From Membranipora membranacea (Eukaryota; Bryozoa; Gymnolaemata; Cheilostomatida; Membraniporidae), in contig OU612069.1 of assembly GCA_914767715.1 (NCBI GenBank), positions 15,809,387 to 15,869,386 on the forward strand: DNA of 60,000 bases. Direction: 5' to 3'. Shown here one piece after another: positions 26,331 to 41,000 of the stretch (the stretch's first letter is position 1; every line of letters begins with the position of its first letter). Below the pieces are notes generated by a model. It worked only from the letters and a program-made list of their open reading frames with translations. It searched no databases and was not told where the DNA came from. A program made the position numbers and the translations under genes.

Positions 26331-29300
26331 TTTGCAAAACACCATGATAGAATACTCATCGTCAACAGGAGCTAATATTTTATATGAGATATAGGGACGT
26401 CATCGCGAACGTCAAAACAGAGTTTCATGCGTTTCTAAGCGAGTAAGGAATTCTGCCTAATTATTGGCCAATTTCCCCAGGACCGTACTTATCGATTTTT
26501 GTCAATTTCTTGCAAAACACCTCGATAGAATACGCATCGTCACAGGGAGCTAATATTTTATATAAGATATGGGGAAGTCATCGCGAACGTCAAAACAGAG
26601 TTTCATGCGTTTCTAAGCGAGCAAGCAATTCATCCCAATTATTGGCCAATCTCCCCGGGACCGTACCTATCGATTTTCGTCAATTTCTGGCAAAACACCT
26701 CGATAGAATGCGCATAGTCACAGGGAACTAATATTTTATATGAGATATAGGGACGTCATTGCGAACGTCAAAACAGAGTTTCAAGCGTTTCTAAGCGAGT
26801 AAGGAATTCTGCCCGATTATTGGCCAATTTCCCCTGGACCGTACCTATCGATTTTTGTCAATTTCTTGCAAAACACCTCGATGGAATACGCATCGTCACA
26901 GGGAGCTAATATTTTATATGAGATATAGGGACGTCATAGCGAACGTCAAAACAGAGTTTCAAGCGTTTCTAAGCGAGTAAGGAATTCAGCCCAATTATTG
27001 GCCAATTTCCCCAGGACCGTACCTATCGATTTTTGTCAATTTCTTGCAAAACACCTCGATAGAATACGCATCGTCACAGGGAGCTAATATTTAATATGAG
27101 ATATAGGGACGTCATTGCGAACTTCAAAACAGAGTTTCATGCGTTTCTAAGCGAGTAAGGAATTCTGCCCAATTATTGGCCAATTTCCCCAGCACCGTAC
27201 CTATCGATTTTTGTCATTTTTTGCAAAACACCATGATAGAATACTCATCGTCAACAGGAGCTAATATTTTATATGAGATATAGGGACGTCATCGCGAACG
27301 TCAAAACAGAGTTTCATGCGTTTCTAAGCGAGTAAGGAATTCTGCCCAATTATTGGCCAATTTCCCCAGGACCGTACCTATCAATTTTCGTCAATTTCTG
27401 GCAAAACACCTCGATAGAATACGCATCGTCACAGGGAGCCAATATTTTATATGAGATATAGGGACGTCATTGCGAACGTCAAAACAGAGTTTCAAGCGTG
27501 TCTAATTGAGTAAGGAATTCTGCCCAATTATTGGCCAATTTCCCCAGGACCGTACCTATCGATTTTTGTCAATTTCTTGCAAAACACCTCGATAGAATAC
27601 GCATCGTCACAGGGAGCTAATATTTAATATGAGATATAGGGACGTCATTGCGAACATCAAAACAGAGTTTCATGCGTTTCTAAGCGAGTAAGGAATTCTG
27701 CCCAATTATTGGCCAATTTCCCCAGGACCGTACCTATCGATTTTTGTCATTTTTTGCAAAACACCATGATAGAATACTCATCGTCAACAGGAGCTAATAT
27801 TTTATATGAGATATAGGGACGTCATCGCGAACGTCAAAACAGAGTTTCATGCGTTTCTAAGCGAGTAAGGAATTCTGCCCAATTATTGGCCAATTTCCCC
27901 AGGACCGTACTTATCGATTTTTGTCAATTTCTTGCAAAACACCTCGATAGAATACGCATCGTCACAGGGAGCTAATATTTTATATAAGATATGGGGAAGT
28001 CATCGCGAACGTCAAAACAGAGTTTCATGCGTTTCTAAGCGAGCAAGCAATTCATCCCAATTATTGGCCAATCTCCCCAGGACCGTACCTATCGATTTTC
28101 GTCAATTTCTGGCAAAACACCTCGATAGAATGCGCATAGTCACAGGGAACTAATATTTTATATGAGATATAGGGACGTCATTGCGAACGTCAAAACAGAG
28201 TTTCAAGCGTTTCTAAGCGAGTAAGGAATTCTGCCCAATTATTGGCCAATTTCCCCAGGACCGTACCTATCGATTTTTGTCAATTTCTTGCAAAACACCT
28301 CGATAGAATACGCATCGTCACAGGGAGCTAATACTTTATATGAGATATAGGGACGTCATAGCGAACGTCAAAACAGAGTTTCAAGCGTTTCTAAGCGAGT
28401 AAGGAATTCTGCCCAATTATTGGCCAATTTCCCCAGGACCGTACCTATCGATTTTTGTCAATTTTTGCAAAACACCATGATCGAATACTAATCGTCAACA
28501 GGAGCTAATATTTTATATGAGATATAGGGACGTCATCGCGAACGTCAAAACAGAGTTTCATGCGTTTCTAAGCGAGTAAGGAATTCTGCCCAATTATTGG
28601 CCAATTTCCCCAGGACCGTACCTATCGATTTTTGTCAATTTCTTGCAAAACACCTCGATAGAATACGCATCGTCACAGGGAACTAATATTTTATATGAGA
28701 TATAGGGACGTCATCGCGAACGTCAAAACAGAGTTTCAAGTGTTTCTAAGTGAGTAAGGAATTCTGCCCAATTATTGGCAAATTTCCCCAGGACCGTACC
28801 TATCGATTTTTGTCAATTTCTGGCAAAACACCTCGATAGAATACGCATCGTCACAGGGAGCTAATACTTTTTATGAGATATAGGGACGTCATTGCGAACT
28901 TCAAAACAGAGTTTCAAGTGTTTCTAAGTGAGTAAGGAATTCTGCCCAATTATTGGCCAATTTCCCCAAGACCGTACCTATCGTTATTTGTCAATTTCTG
29001 GCAAAACACCTCGATAGAATACGCATCGTCACAGGGAGCTAATATTTTATATGAGATATAGGGACGTCATTGCGAACGTCAAAACAGAGTTTCAAGCGTG
29101 TCTAAGTGAGTAAGGAATTCTGCCCAATTATTGGCCAATTTCCCCAGGACCGTACCTATCGATTTTTGTCATTTTTTGCAAAACACCATGATAGAATACT
29201 CATCGTCAACAGGAGCTAATATTTTATATGAGATATAGGGACGTCATCGCGAACGTCAAAACAGAGTTTCATGCGTTTCTAAGCGAGCAAGCAATTCATC

Positions 29301-30953
29301 CCAATTATTGGCCAATCTCCCCAGGACCGTACCTATCGATTTTCGTCAATTTCTGGCAAAACACCTCGATAGAATGCGCATAGTCACAGGGAGCTAATAT
29401 TTTATATGATATATAGGGACGTCATTGCGAACGTCAAAACAGAGTTTCAAGCGTTTCTAGGCGAGTAAGGAATTCTGCCCAATTATTGGCCAATTTCCCC
29501 AGGACCGTACCTATCGATTTTTGTCAATTTCTTGCAAAACACCTCGATAGAATACGCATCGTCACAGGGAGCTAATACTTTATATGAGATATAGGGACGT
29601 CATCGCGAACGTCAAAACAGAGTTTCATGCGTTTCTAAGCGAGTAAGGAATTCTGCCCAATTATTGGCCAATTTCCCCAGGACCGTACCTATCGATTTTT
29701 GTCAATTTCTTGCAAAACACCTCGATAGAATACACATCGTCACAGGGAACTAATATTTTATATGAGATATAGGGGCGTCATCGCGAATGTCAAAACAGAG
29801 TTTCAAGTGTTTCTAAGTGAGTAAGGAATTCTGCCCAATTATTGGCCAATTTCCCCAGGACCGTACCTATCGATTTTTGTCAATTTCTTGCAAAACACCT
29901 CGATAGAATACGCATCGTCACAGGGAGCTAATATTTTATATGAGATATAGGGACGTCATTGCGAACGTCAAAACAGAGTTTCAAGCGTTTCTAAGCTAGT
30001 AAGGAATTCTGCCCAATTATTGGCCAATTTCCCCAGGACCGTACCTATCGATTTTTGTCAATTTTTGCAAAACACCATGATCGAATACTCATCGTCAACA
30101 GGAGCTAATATTTTATATGAGATATAGGGACGTCATCGCGAACGTCAAAACAGAGTTTCATGCGTTTCTAAGCGAGTAAGGAATTCTGCCCAATTATTGG
30201 CCAATTTCCCCAGGACCGTACCTATCAATTTTTGTCAATTTCTTGCAAAACACCTCGATAGAATACGCATCGTCACAGGGAACTAATATTTTATATGAGA
30301 TATAGGGACGTCATCGCGAATGTCAAAACAGAGTTTCAAGTGTTTCTAAGTGAGTAAGGAATTCTGCCCAATTATTGGCAAATTTCCCCAGGACCGTACC
30401 TATCGATTTTTGTCAATTTCTGGCAAAACACCTCGATAGAATACGCATCGTCACAGGGAGCTAATACTTTATATGAGATATAGGGACGTCATTGCGAACT
30501 TCAAAACAGAGTTTCAAGTGTTTCTAAGTGAGTAAGGAATTCTGCCCAATTATTGGCCAATTTCCCCAGGACCGTACCTATCGTTATTTGTCAATTTCTG
30601 GCAAAACACCTCGATAGAATACGCATCGTCACAGGGAGCTAATATTTTATATGAGATATAGGGACGTCATTGCGAACGTCAAAACAGAGTTTCAAGCGTG
30701 TCTAAGTGAGTAAGGAATTCTGCCCAATTATTGGCCAATTTCCCCAGGACCGTACCTATCGATTTTTGTCATTTTTTGCAAAACACCATGATAGAATACT
30801 CATCGTCAACAGGAGCTAATATTTTATATGAGATATAGGGACGTCATCGCGAACGTCAAAACAGAGTTTCATGCGTTTCTAAGCGAGTAAGGAATTCTGC
30901 CCAATTATTGGCCAATTTCCCCAGGACCGTACTTATCGATTTTTGTCAATTTC

Positions 30954-33900
30954 TTGCAAAACACCTCGATAGAATACGCATCGTCACAGGGAGCTAATAT
31001 TTTATATAAGATATGGGGAAGTCATCGCGAACGTCAAAACAGAGTTTCATGCGTTTCTAAGCGAGCAAGCAATTCATCCCAATTATTGGCCAATCTCCCC
31101 AGGACCGTACCTATCGATTTTCGTCAATTTCTGGCAAAACACCTCGATAGAATGCGCATAGTCACAGGCAGCTAATATTTTATATGATATATAGGGACGT
31201 CATTGCGAACGTCAAAACAGAGTTTCAAGCGTTTCTAAGCGAGTAAGGAATTCTGCCCAATTATTGGCCAATTTCCCCAGGACCGTACCTATCGATTTTT
31301 GTCAATTTCTTGCAAAACACCTCGATAGAATACGCATCGTCACAGGGAGCTAATACTTTATATGAGATATAGGGACGTCAACGCGAACGTCAAAACAGAG
31401 TTTCATGCGTTTCTAAGCGAGTAAGGAATTCTGCCCAATTATTGGCCAATTTCCCCAGGACCGTACCTATCGATTTTTGTCAATTTCTTGCAAAACACCT
31501 CGATAGAATACACATCGTCACAGGGAACTAATATTTTATATGAGATATAGGGACGTCATCGCGAATGTCAAAACAGAGTTTCAAGTGTTTCTAAGTGAGT
31601 AAGGAATTCTGCCCAATTATTGGCCAATTTCCCCAGGACCGTACCGATCGATTTTTGTCAATTTCTTGCAAAACACCTCGATAGAATACGCATCGTCACA
31701 GGGAGCTAATATTTAATATGAGATATAGGGACGTCATTGCGAACTTCAAAACAGAGTTTCATGCGTTTCTAAGCGAGTAAGGAATTCTGCCCAATTATTG
31801 GCCAATTTCCCCAGGACCGTACCTATCGATTTTTGTCATTTTTTGCAAAACACCATGATAGAATACTCATCGTCAACAGGAGCTAATATTTTATATGAGA
31901 TATAGGGACGTCATCACGAACGTCAAAACAGAGTTTCATGCGTTTCTAAGCGAGTAAGGAATTCTGCCCAATTATTGGCCAATTTCCCCAGGACCGTACC
32001 TATCAATTTTCGTCAATTTCTGGCAAAACACCTCGATAGAATACGCATCGTCACAAGGAGCTAATATTTTATATGAGATATAGGGACGTCATTGCGAACG
32101 TCAAAACAGAGTTTCAAGCGTTTCTAAGCGAGTAAGGAATTCTGCCCAATTATTGGCCAATTTCCCCAGGACCGTACCTATCGATTTTTGTCAATTTTTG
32201 CAAAACACCATGATCGAATACTCATCGTCAACAGGAGCTAATATTTTATATGAGATATAGGGACGTCATCGCGAACGTCAAAACAGAGTTTCATGCGTTT
32301 CTAAGCGAGTAAGGAATTCTGCCCAATTATTGGCCAATTTCCCCAGGACCGTACCTATCGATTTTTGTCAATTTCTTGCAAAACACCTCGATAGAATACG
32401 CATCGTCACAGGGAACTAATATTTTATATGAGATATAGGGACGTCATCGCGAATGTCAAAACAGAGTTTCAAGTGTTTCTAAGTGAGTAAGGAATTCTGC
32501 CCAATTATTGGCAAATTTCCCCAGGACCGTACCTATCGATTTTTGTCAATTTCTGGCAAAACACCTCGATAGAATACGCATCGTCACAGGGAGCTAATAC
32601 TTTATATGAGATATAGGGACGTCATTGCGAACTTCAAAACAGAGTTTCAAGTGTTTCTAAGTGAGTAAGGAATTCTGCCCAATTATTGGCCAATTTCCCC
32701 AGGACCGTACCTATCGTTATTTGTCAATTTCTGGCAAAACACCTCGATAGAATACGCATCGTCACAGGGAGCTAATATTTTATATGAGATATAGGGACGT
32801 CATTGCGAACGTCAAAACAGAGTTTCAAGCGTGTCTAAGTGAGTAAGGAATTCTGCCCAATTATTGGCCAATTTCCCCAGGACCGTACCTATCGATTTTT
32901 GTCATTTTTTGCAAAACACCATGATAGAATACTCATCGTCAACAGGAGCTAATATTTTATATGAGATATAGGGACGTCATCGCGAACGTCAAAACAGAGT
33001 TTCATGCGTTTCTAAGCGAGTAAGGAATTCTGCCCAATTATTGGCCAATTTCCCCAGGACCGTACCTATCGATTTTTGTCAATTTTTGCAAAACACCATG
33101 ATCGAATACTCATCGTCAACAGGAGCTAATATTTTATATGAGATATAGGGACGTCATCGCGAACGTCAAAACAGAGTTTCATGCGTTTCTAAGCGAGTAA
33201 GGAATTCTGCCCAATTATTGGCCAATTTCCCCAGGACCGTACCTATCGATTTTTGTCAATTTCTTGCAAAACACCTCGATAGAATACGCATCGTCACAGG
33301 GAACTAATATTTTATATGAGATATAGGGACGTCATCGCGAATGTCAAAACAGAGTTTCAAGTGTTTCTAAGTGAGTAAGGAATTCTGCCCAATTATTGGC
33401 AAATTTCCCCAGGACCGTACCTATCGATTTTTGTCAATTTCTGGCAAAACACCTCGATAGAATACGCATCGTCACAGGGAGCTAATACTTTATATGAGAT
33501 ATAGGGACGTCATTGCGAACTTCAAAACAGAGTTTCAAGTGTTTCTAAGTGAGTAAGGAATTCTGCCCAATTATTGGCCAATTTCCCCAGGACCGTACCT
33601 ATCGTTATTTGTCAATTTCTGGCAAAACACCTCGATAGAATACGCATCGTCACAGGGAGCTAATATTTTATATGAGATATAGGGACGTCATTGCGAACGT
33701 CAAAACAGAGTTTCAAGCGTTTCTGAGTGAGTAAGGAATTCTGCCCAATTATTGGCCAATTTCCCCAGGACCGTACCTATCGATTTTTGTCAATTTTTGC
33801 AAAACACCATGATAGAATACTCATCGTCAACAGGAGCTAATATTTTATATGAGATATAGGGACGTCATCGCGAACGTCAAAACAGAGTTTCATGCGTTTC

Positions 33901-35042
33901 TAAGCGAGTAAGGAATTCTGCCCAATTATTGGCCAATTTCCCCAGGACCGTACTTATCGATTTTTGTCAATTTCTTGCAAAACACCTCGATAGAATACGC
34001 ATCGTCACAGGGAGCTAATATTTTATATAAGATATGGGGAAGTCATCGCGAACGTCAAAACAGAGTTTCATGCGTTTCTAAGCGAGCAAGCAATTCATCC
34101 CAATTATTGGCCAATCTCCCCAGGACCGTACCTATCGATTTTCGTCAATTTCTGGCAAAACACCTCGATAGAATGCGCATAGTCACAGGGAGCTAATATT
34201 TTATATGATATATAGGGACGTCATTGCGAACGTCAAAACAGAGTTTCAAGCGTTTCTAAGCGAGTAAGGAATTCTGCCCAATTATTGGCCAATTTCCCCA
34301 GGACCGTACCTATCGATTTTTGTCAATTTCTTGCAAAACACCTCGATAGAATACGCATCGTCACAGGGAGCTAATACTTTATATGAGATATAGGGACGTC
34401 ATCGCGAACGTCAAAACAGAGTTTCATGCGTTTCTAAGCGAGTAAGGAATTCTGCCCAATTATTGGCCAATTTCCCCAGGACCGTACCTATCGATTTTTG
34501 TCAATTTCTTGCAAAACACCTCGATAGAATACACATCCTCACAGGGAACTAATATTTTATATGAGATATAGGGACGTCATCGCGAATGTCAAAACAGAGT
34601 TTCAAGTGTTTCTAAGTGAGTAAGGAATTCTGCCCAATTATTGGCCAATTTCCCCAGGACCGTACCGATCGATTTTTGTCAATTTCTTGCAAAACACCTC
34701 GATAGAATACGCATCGTCACAGGGAGCTAATATTTAATATGAGATATAGGGACGTCATTGCGAACTTCAAAACAGAGTTTCATGCGTTTCTAAGCGAGTA
34801 AGGAATTCTGCCCAATTATTGGCCAATTTCCCCAGGACCGTACCTATCGATTTTTGTCATTTTTTGCAAAACACCATGATAGAATACTCATCGTCAACAG
34901 GAGCTAATATTTTATATGAGATATAGGGACGTCATCGCGAACGTCAAAACAGAGTTTCATGCGTTTCTAAGCGAGTAAGGAATTCTGCCCAATTATTGGC
35001 CAATTTCCCCAGGACCGTACTTATCGATTATTGTCAATTTCT
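30954..35042 (+). repeat. Satellite block repeated at ~3021 bp offset
   Basis: The six-monomer order beginning with the ATAAGATATGG type at 30954 is repeated from 33975. That order is ATAAG, GATATATAG, AATACTTT, ACACATC, GTACCGATCG with TTTAATATG, ATGATAG. The diagnostic GTACCGATCG is at 31641 and 34662, a 3021 bp displacement. The intervening DNA contains two copies of a five-monomer cassette (ATGATCG, GGAACT/GAATGTC, AATACTTT, CGTTATTTG, ATGATAG). Confidence 0.8.
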
Positions 35043-38000
35043 TGCAAAACACCTCGATAGAATACGCATCGTCACAGGGAGCTAATATTTTATATAAGAT
35101 ATGGGGAAGTCATCGCGAACGTCAAAACAGAGTTTCATGCGTTTCTAAGCGAGCAAGCAATTCATCCCAATTATTGGCCAATCTCCCCAGGACCGTACCT
35201 ATCGATTTTCGTCAATTTCTGGCAAAACACCTCGATAGAATGCGCATAGTCACAGGGAGCTAATATTTTATATGATATATAGGGACGTCATTGCGAACGT
35301 CAAAACAGAGTTTCAAGCGTTTCTAAGCGAGTAAGGAATTCTGCCCAATTATTGGCCAATTTCCCCAGGACCGTACCTATCGATTTTTGTCAATTTCTTG
35401 CAAAACACCTCGATAGAATACGCATCGTCACAGGGAGCTAATACTTTATATAAGATATTGGGAAGTCATCGCGAACGTCAAAACAGAGTTTCATGCGTTT
35501 CTAAGCGAGCAAGCAATTCATCCCAATTATTGGCCAATCTCCCCAGGACCGTACCTATCGATTTTCGTCAATTTCTGGCAAAACACCTAGATAGAATGCG
35601 CATAGTCACAGGGAGCTAATATTTTATATGATATATAGGGACGTCATTGCGAACGTCAAAACAGAGTTTCAAGCGTTTCTAAGCGAGTAAGGAATTCTGC
35701 CCAATTACTGGCCAATTTCCCCAGGACCGTACCTATCGATTTTTGTCAATTTCTTGCAAAACACCTCGATAGAATGCGCATCGTCACAGGGAGCTAATAC
35801 TTTATATGAGATATAGGGACGTCATCGCGAACGTCAAAACAGAGTTTCATGCGTTTCTAAGCGAGTAAGGAATTCTGCCCAATTATTGGCCAATTTCCCC
35901 AGGACCGTACCTATCGATTTTTGTCAATTTCTTGCAAAACACCTCGATAGAATACACATCGTCACAGGGAACTAATATTTTATATGAGATATAGGGACGT
36001 CATCGCGAATGTCAAAACAGAGTTTCAAGTGTTTCTAAGTGAGTAAGGAATTCTGCCCAATTATTGGCCAATTTCCCCAGGACCGTACAGATCGATTTTT
36101 GTCAATTTCTTGCAAAACACCTCGATAGAATACGCATCGTCACAGGGAGCTAATATTTAATATGAGATATAGGGACGTCATTGCGAACTTCAAAACAGAG
36201 TTTCATGCGTTTCTAAGCGAGTAAGGAATTCTGCCCAATTATTGGCCAATTTCCCCAGGACCGTACCTATCGATTTTTGTCATTTTTTGCAAAACACCAT
36301 GATAGAATACTCATCGTCAACAGGAGCTAATATTTTATATGAGATATAGGGACGTCATCGCGAACGTCAAAACAGAGTTTCATGCGTTTCTAAGCGAGTA
36401 AGGAATTCTGCCCAATTATTGGCCAATTTCCCCAGGACCGTACCTATCAATTTTCGTCAATTTCTGGCAAAACACCTCGATAGAATACGCATCGTCACAG
36501 GGAGCTAATATTTTATATGAGATATAGGGACGTCATCGCGAACGTCAAAACAGAGTTTCAAGCGTGTCTAAGCGAGTAAGGAATTCTGCCCAATTATTGG
36601 CCAATTTCCCCAGGACCGTACCTATCGATTTTTGTCAATTTCTGGCAAAACACCTCGATAGAATACGCATCGTCACAGGGAGCTAATATTTTATATGAGA
36701 TATAGGGACGTCATCGCGAACGTCAAAACAGAGTTTCATGCGTTTCTAAGCGAGCAAGCAATTCATCCCAATTATTGGCCAATCTCCCCAGGACCGTACC
36801 TATCGATTTTCGTCAATTTCTGGCAAAACACCTCGATAGAATGCGCATAGTCACAGGGAGCTAATATTTTATATGATATATAGGGACGTCATTGCGAACG
36901 TCAAAACAGAGTTTCAAGCGTTTCTAAGCGAGTAAGGAATTCTGCCCAATTATTGGCCAATTTCCCCAGGACCGTACCTATCGATTTTTGTCAATTTCTT
37001 GCAAAACACCTCGATAGAATACGCATCGTCACAGGGAGCTAATACTTTATATGAGATATAGGGACGTCATCGCGAACGTCAAAACAGAGTTTCAAACGTT
37101 TCTAAGCGAGTAAGGAATTCTGCCCAATTATTGGCCAATTTCCCCAGGACCGTACCTATCGATTTTTGTCAATTTCTTGCAAAACACCTCGATAGAATAC
37201 ACATCGTCACAGGGAACTAATATTTTATATGAGATATAGGGACGTCATCGCGAACGTCAAAACAGAGTTTCAAGTGTTTCTAAGTGAGTAAGGAATTCTG
37301 CCCAATTATTGGCCAATTTCCCCAGGACCGTACCTATCGATTTTTGTCAATTTCTTGCAAAACACCTCGATAGAATACGCATCGTCACAGGGAGCTAATA
37401 TTTAATATGAGATATAGGGACGTCATTGCGAACTTCAATACAGAGTTTCATGCGTTTCTAAGCGAGTAAGGAGTTCTGCCCAATTATTGGCCAATTTCCC
37501 CAGGACCGTACCTATCGATTTTTGTCATTTTTTGCAAAACACCATGATAGAATACTCATCGTCAACAGGAGCTAATATTTTATATGAGATATAGGGACGT
37601 CATCGCGAACGTCAAAACAGAGTTTCATGCGTTTCTAAGCGAGTAAGGAATTCTGCCCAATTATTGGCCAATTTCCCCAGGACCGTACTTATCGACTTTT
37701 GTCAATTTCTTGCAAAACACCTCGATAGAATACGCATCGTCGCAGGGAGCTAATATTTTATATAAGATATGGGGAAGTCATCGCGAACGTCAAAACAGAG
37801 TTTCATGCGTTTCTAAGCGAGCAAGCAATTCATCCCAATTATTGGCCAATTTCCCCAGGACCGTACCTATCGATTTTTGTCAATTTTTGCAAAACACCAT
37901 GATCGAATACTCATCGTCAACAGGAGCTAATATTTTATATGAGATATAGGTACGTCATCGCGAACGTCAAAACAGAGTTTCATGCGTTTCTAAGCGAGTA

Positions 38001-41000
38001 AGGAATTCTGCCCAATTATTGGCCAATTTCCCCAGGACCGTACCTATCGATTTTTGTCAATTTCTTGCAAAACACCTCGATAGAATACGCATCGTCACAG
38101 GGAACTAATATTTTATATGAGATATAGGGACGTCATCGCGAATGTCAAAACAGAGTTTCAAGTGTTTCTAAGTGAGTAAGGAATTCTGCCCAATTATTGG
38201 CCAATTTCCCCAGGACCGTACCTATCGTTATTTGTCAATTTCTGGCAAAACACCTCGATAGAATACGCATCATCACAGGGAGCTAATATTTTATATGAGA
38301 TATAGGGACGTCATTGCGAACGTCAAAACAGAGTTTCAAGCGTGTCTAAGTGAGTAAGGAATTCTGCCCAATTATTGGCCAATTTCCCCAGGACCGTACC
38401 TATCAATTTTCGTCAATTTCTGGCAAAACACCTCGATAGAATACGCATCGTCACAGGGAGCTAATATTTAATATGAGATATAGGGACGTCATTGCGAACT
38501 TCAAAACAGAGTTTCATGCGTTTCTAAGCGAGTAAGGAATTCTGCCCAATTCTTGGCCTGTTTCCCCAGGACCGTACCTATCGATTTTTGTCATTTTTTG
38601 CAAAACACCATGATAGAATACTCATCGTCAACAGGAGCTAATATTTTATATGAGATATAGGGACGTCATCGCGAACGTCAAAACAGAGTTTCATGCGTTT
38701 CTAAGCGAGTAAGGAATTCTGCCCAATTATTGGCCAATTTCCCAAGGACCGTACCTATCAATTTTCGTCAATTTCTGGCAAAACACCTCGATAGAATACG
38801 CATCGTCACAGGGAGCTAATATTTTATATGAGATATAGGGACGTCATTGCGAACGTCAAAACAGAGTTTCAAGCGTGTCTAATTGAGTAAGGAATTCTGC
38901 CCAATTATTGGCCAATTTCCCCAGGACCGTACCTATCAATTTTCGTCAATTGCTGGCAAAACATCTCGATAGAATACGCATCGTCACAGGGAGCTAATAT
39001 TTTATATGAGATATAGGGACGTCATCGCGAACGTCAAAACAGAGTTTCATGCGTTTCTAAGCGAGTAAGGAATTCTGCCCAATTATTGGCCAATTTCCCC
39101 AGGACCGTACCTATCGATTTTTGTCATTTTTTGCAAAACACCATGATAGAATACTCATCGTCAACAGGAGCTAATATTTTATATGAGATATAGGGACGTC
39201 ATCGCGAACGTCAAAACAGAGTTTCATGCGTTTCTAAGCAAGTAAGGAAAACTGGCCAATTATTGGCCAATTTCCCCAGGACCGTACTTATCGATTTTTG
39301 TCAATTTCTTGCAAAACACCTCGATAGAATACGCATCGTCACAGGGAGCTAATATTTTATATGAGATATAGGGACGTCATCGCGAACGTCAAAACAGAGT
39401 TTCATGCGTTTCTAAGCGAGCAAGCAATTCATCCCAATTATTGGCCAATCTCCCCAGGACCGTACCTATCGATTTTCGTCAATTTCTGGCAAAACACCTC
39501 GATAGAATGCGCATAGTCACAGGGAGCTAATATTTTATATGATATATAGGGACGTCATTGCGAACGTCAAAACAGAGTTTCAAGCGTTTCTAAGCGAGTA
39601 AGGAATTCTGCCCAATTATTGGCCAATTTCCCCAGGACCGTACCTATCGATTTTTGTCAATTTCTTGCAAAACACCTCGATAGAATACGCATCGTCACAG
39701 GGAGCTAATACTTTATATGAGATATAGGGACGTCATTGCGAACTTCAAAACAGAGTTTCAAGTGTTTCTAAGTGAGTAAGGAATTCTGCCCAATTATTGG
39801 CCAATTTCCCCAGGACCGTACCTATCGATTTTTGTCATTTTTTGCAAAACACCATGATAGAATACTCATCGTCAACAGGAGCTAATATTTTATATGAGAT
39901 ATAGGGAAGTCATCGCGAACGTCAAAACAGAGTTTCAAGCGTGTCTAATTGAGTAAGGAATTCTGCCCAATTATTGGCCAATTTCCCCAGGACCGTACCT
40001 ATCAATTTTCGTCAATTGCTGGCAAAACATCTCGATAGAATACGCATCGTCACAGGGAGCTAATATTTTATATGAGATATAGGGACGTCATCGCGAACGT
40101 CAAAACAGAGTTTCATGCGTTTCTAAGCGAGCAAGCAATTCATCCCAATTATTGGCCAATCTCCCCAGGACCGTACCTATCGATTTTCGTCAATTTCTGG
40201 CAAAACACCTCGATAGAATGCGCATAGTCACAGGGAGCTAATATTTTATATGATATATAGGGACGTCATTGCGAACGTCAAAACAGAGTTTCAAGCGTTT
40301 CTAAGCGAGTAAGGAATTCTGCCCAATTATTGGCCAATTTCCCCAGGACCGTACCTATCGATTTTTGTCACTTTCTTGCAAAACACCTCGATAGAATACG
40401 CATCGTCACAGGGAGCTAATACTTTATATGAGATATAGGGACGTCATTGCGAACTTCAAAACAGAGTTTCAAGTGTTTCTAAGTGAGTAAGGAATTCTGC
40501 CCAATTATTGGCCAATTTCCCCAGGACCGTACCTATCGATTTTTGTCATTTTTTGCAAAACACCATGATAGAATACTCATCGTCAACAGGAGCTAATATT
40601 TTATATGAGATATAGGGAAGTCATCGCGAACTTCAAAACAGAGTTTCAAGTGTTTCTAAGTGAGTAAGGAATTCTGCCCAATTATTGGCCAATTTCCCCA
40701 GGACCGTACCTATCGATTTTTGTCATTTTTTGCAAAACACCATGATAGAATACTCATCGTCAACAGGAGCTAATATTTTATATGAGATATAGGGAAGTCA
40801 TCGCGAACGTCAAAACAGAGTTTCATGCGTTTCTAAGCGAGTAAGGAATTCTGCCCAATTATTGGCCAATTTCCCCAGGACCGTACTTATCGATTTTTGT
40901 CAATTTCTCGCAAAACACCTCGATAGAATACGCATCGTCACAGGGAGCTAATATTTTATATAAGATATGGGGAAGTCATCGCGAATGTCAAAACAGAGTT

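Noticed and set aside
27932-33975. A strict 17-monomer higher-order repeat (3022 and 3021 bp between three equivalent monomers)
   Set aside because: The internal order of monomer types differs between 27932-30953 and 30954-33974, so the equal length is partly coincidence. Only sub-blocks repeat.
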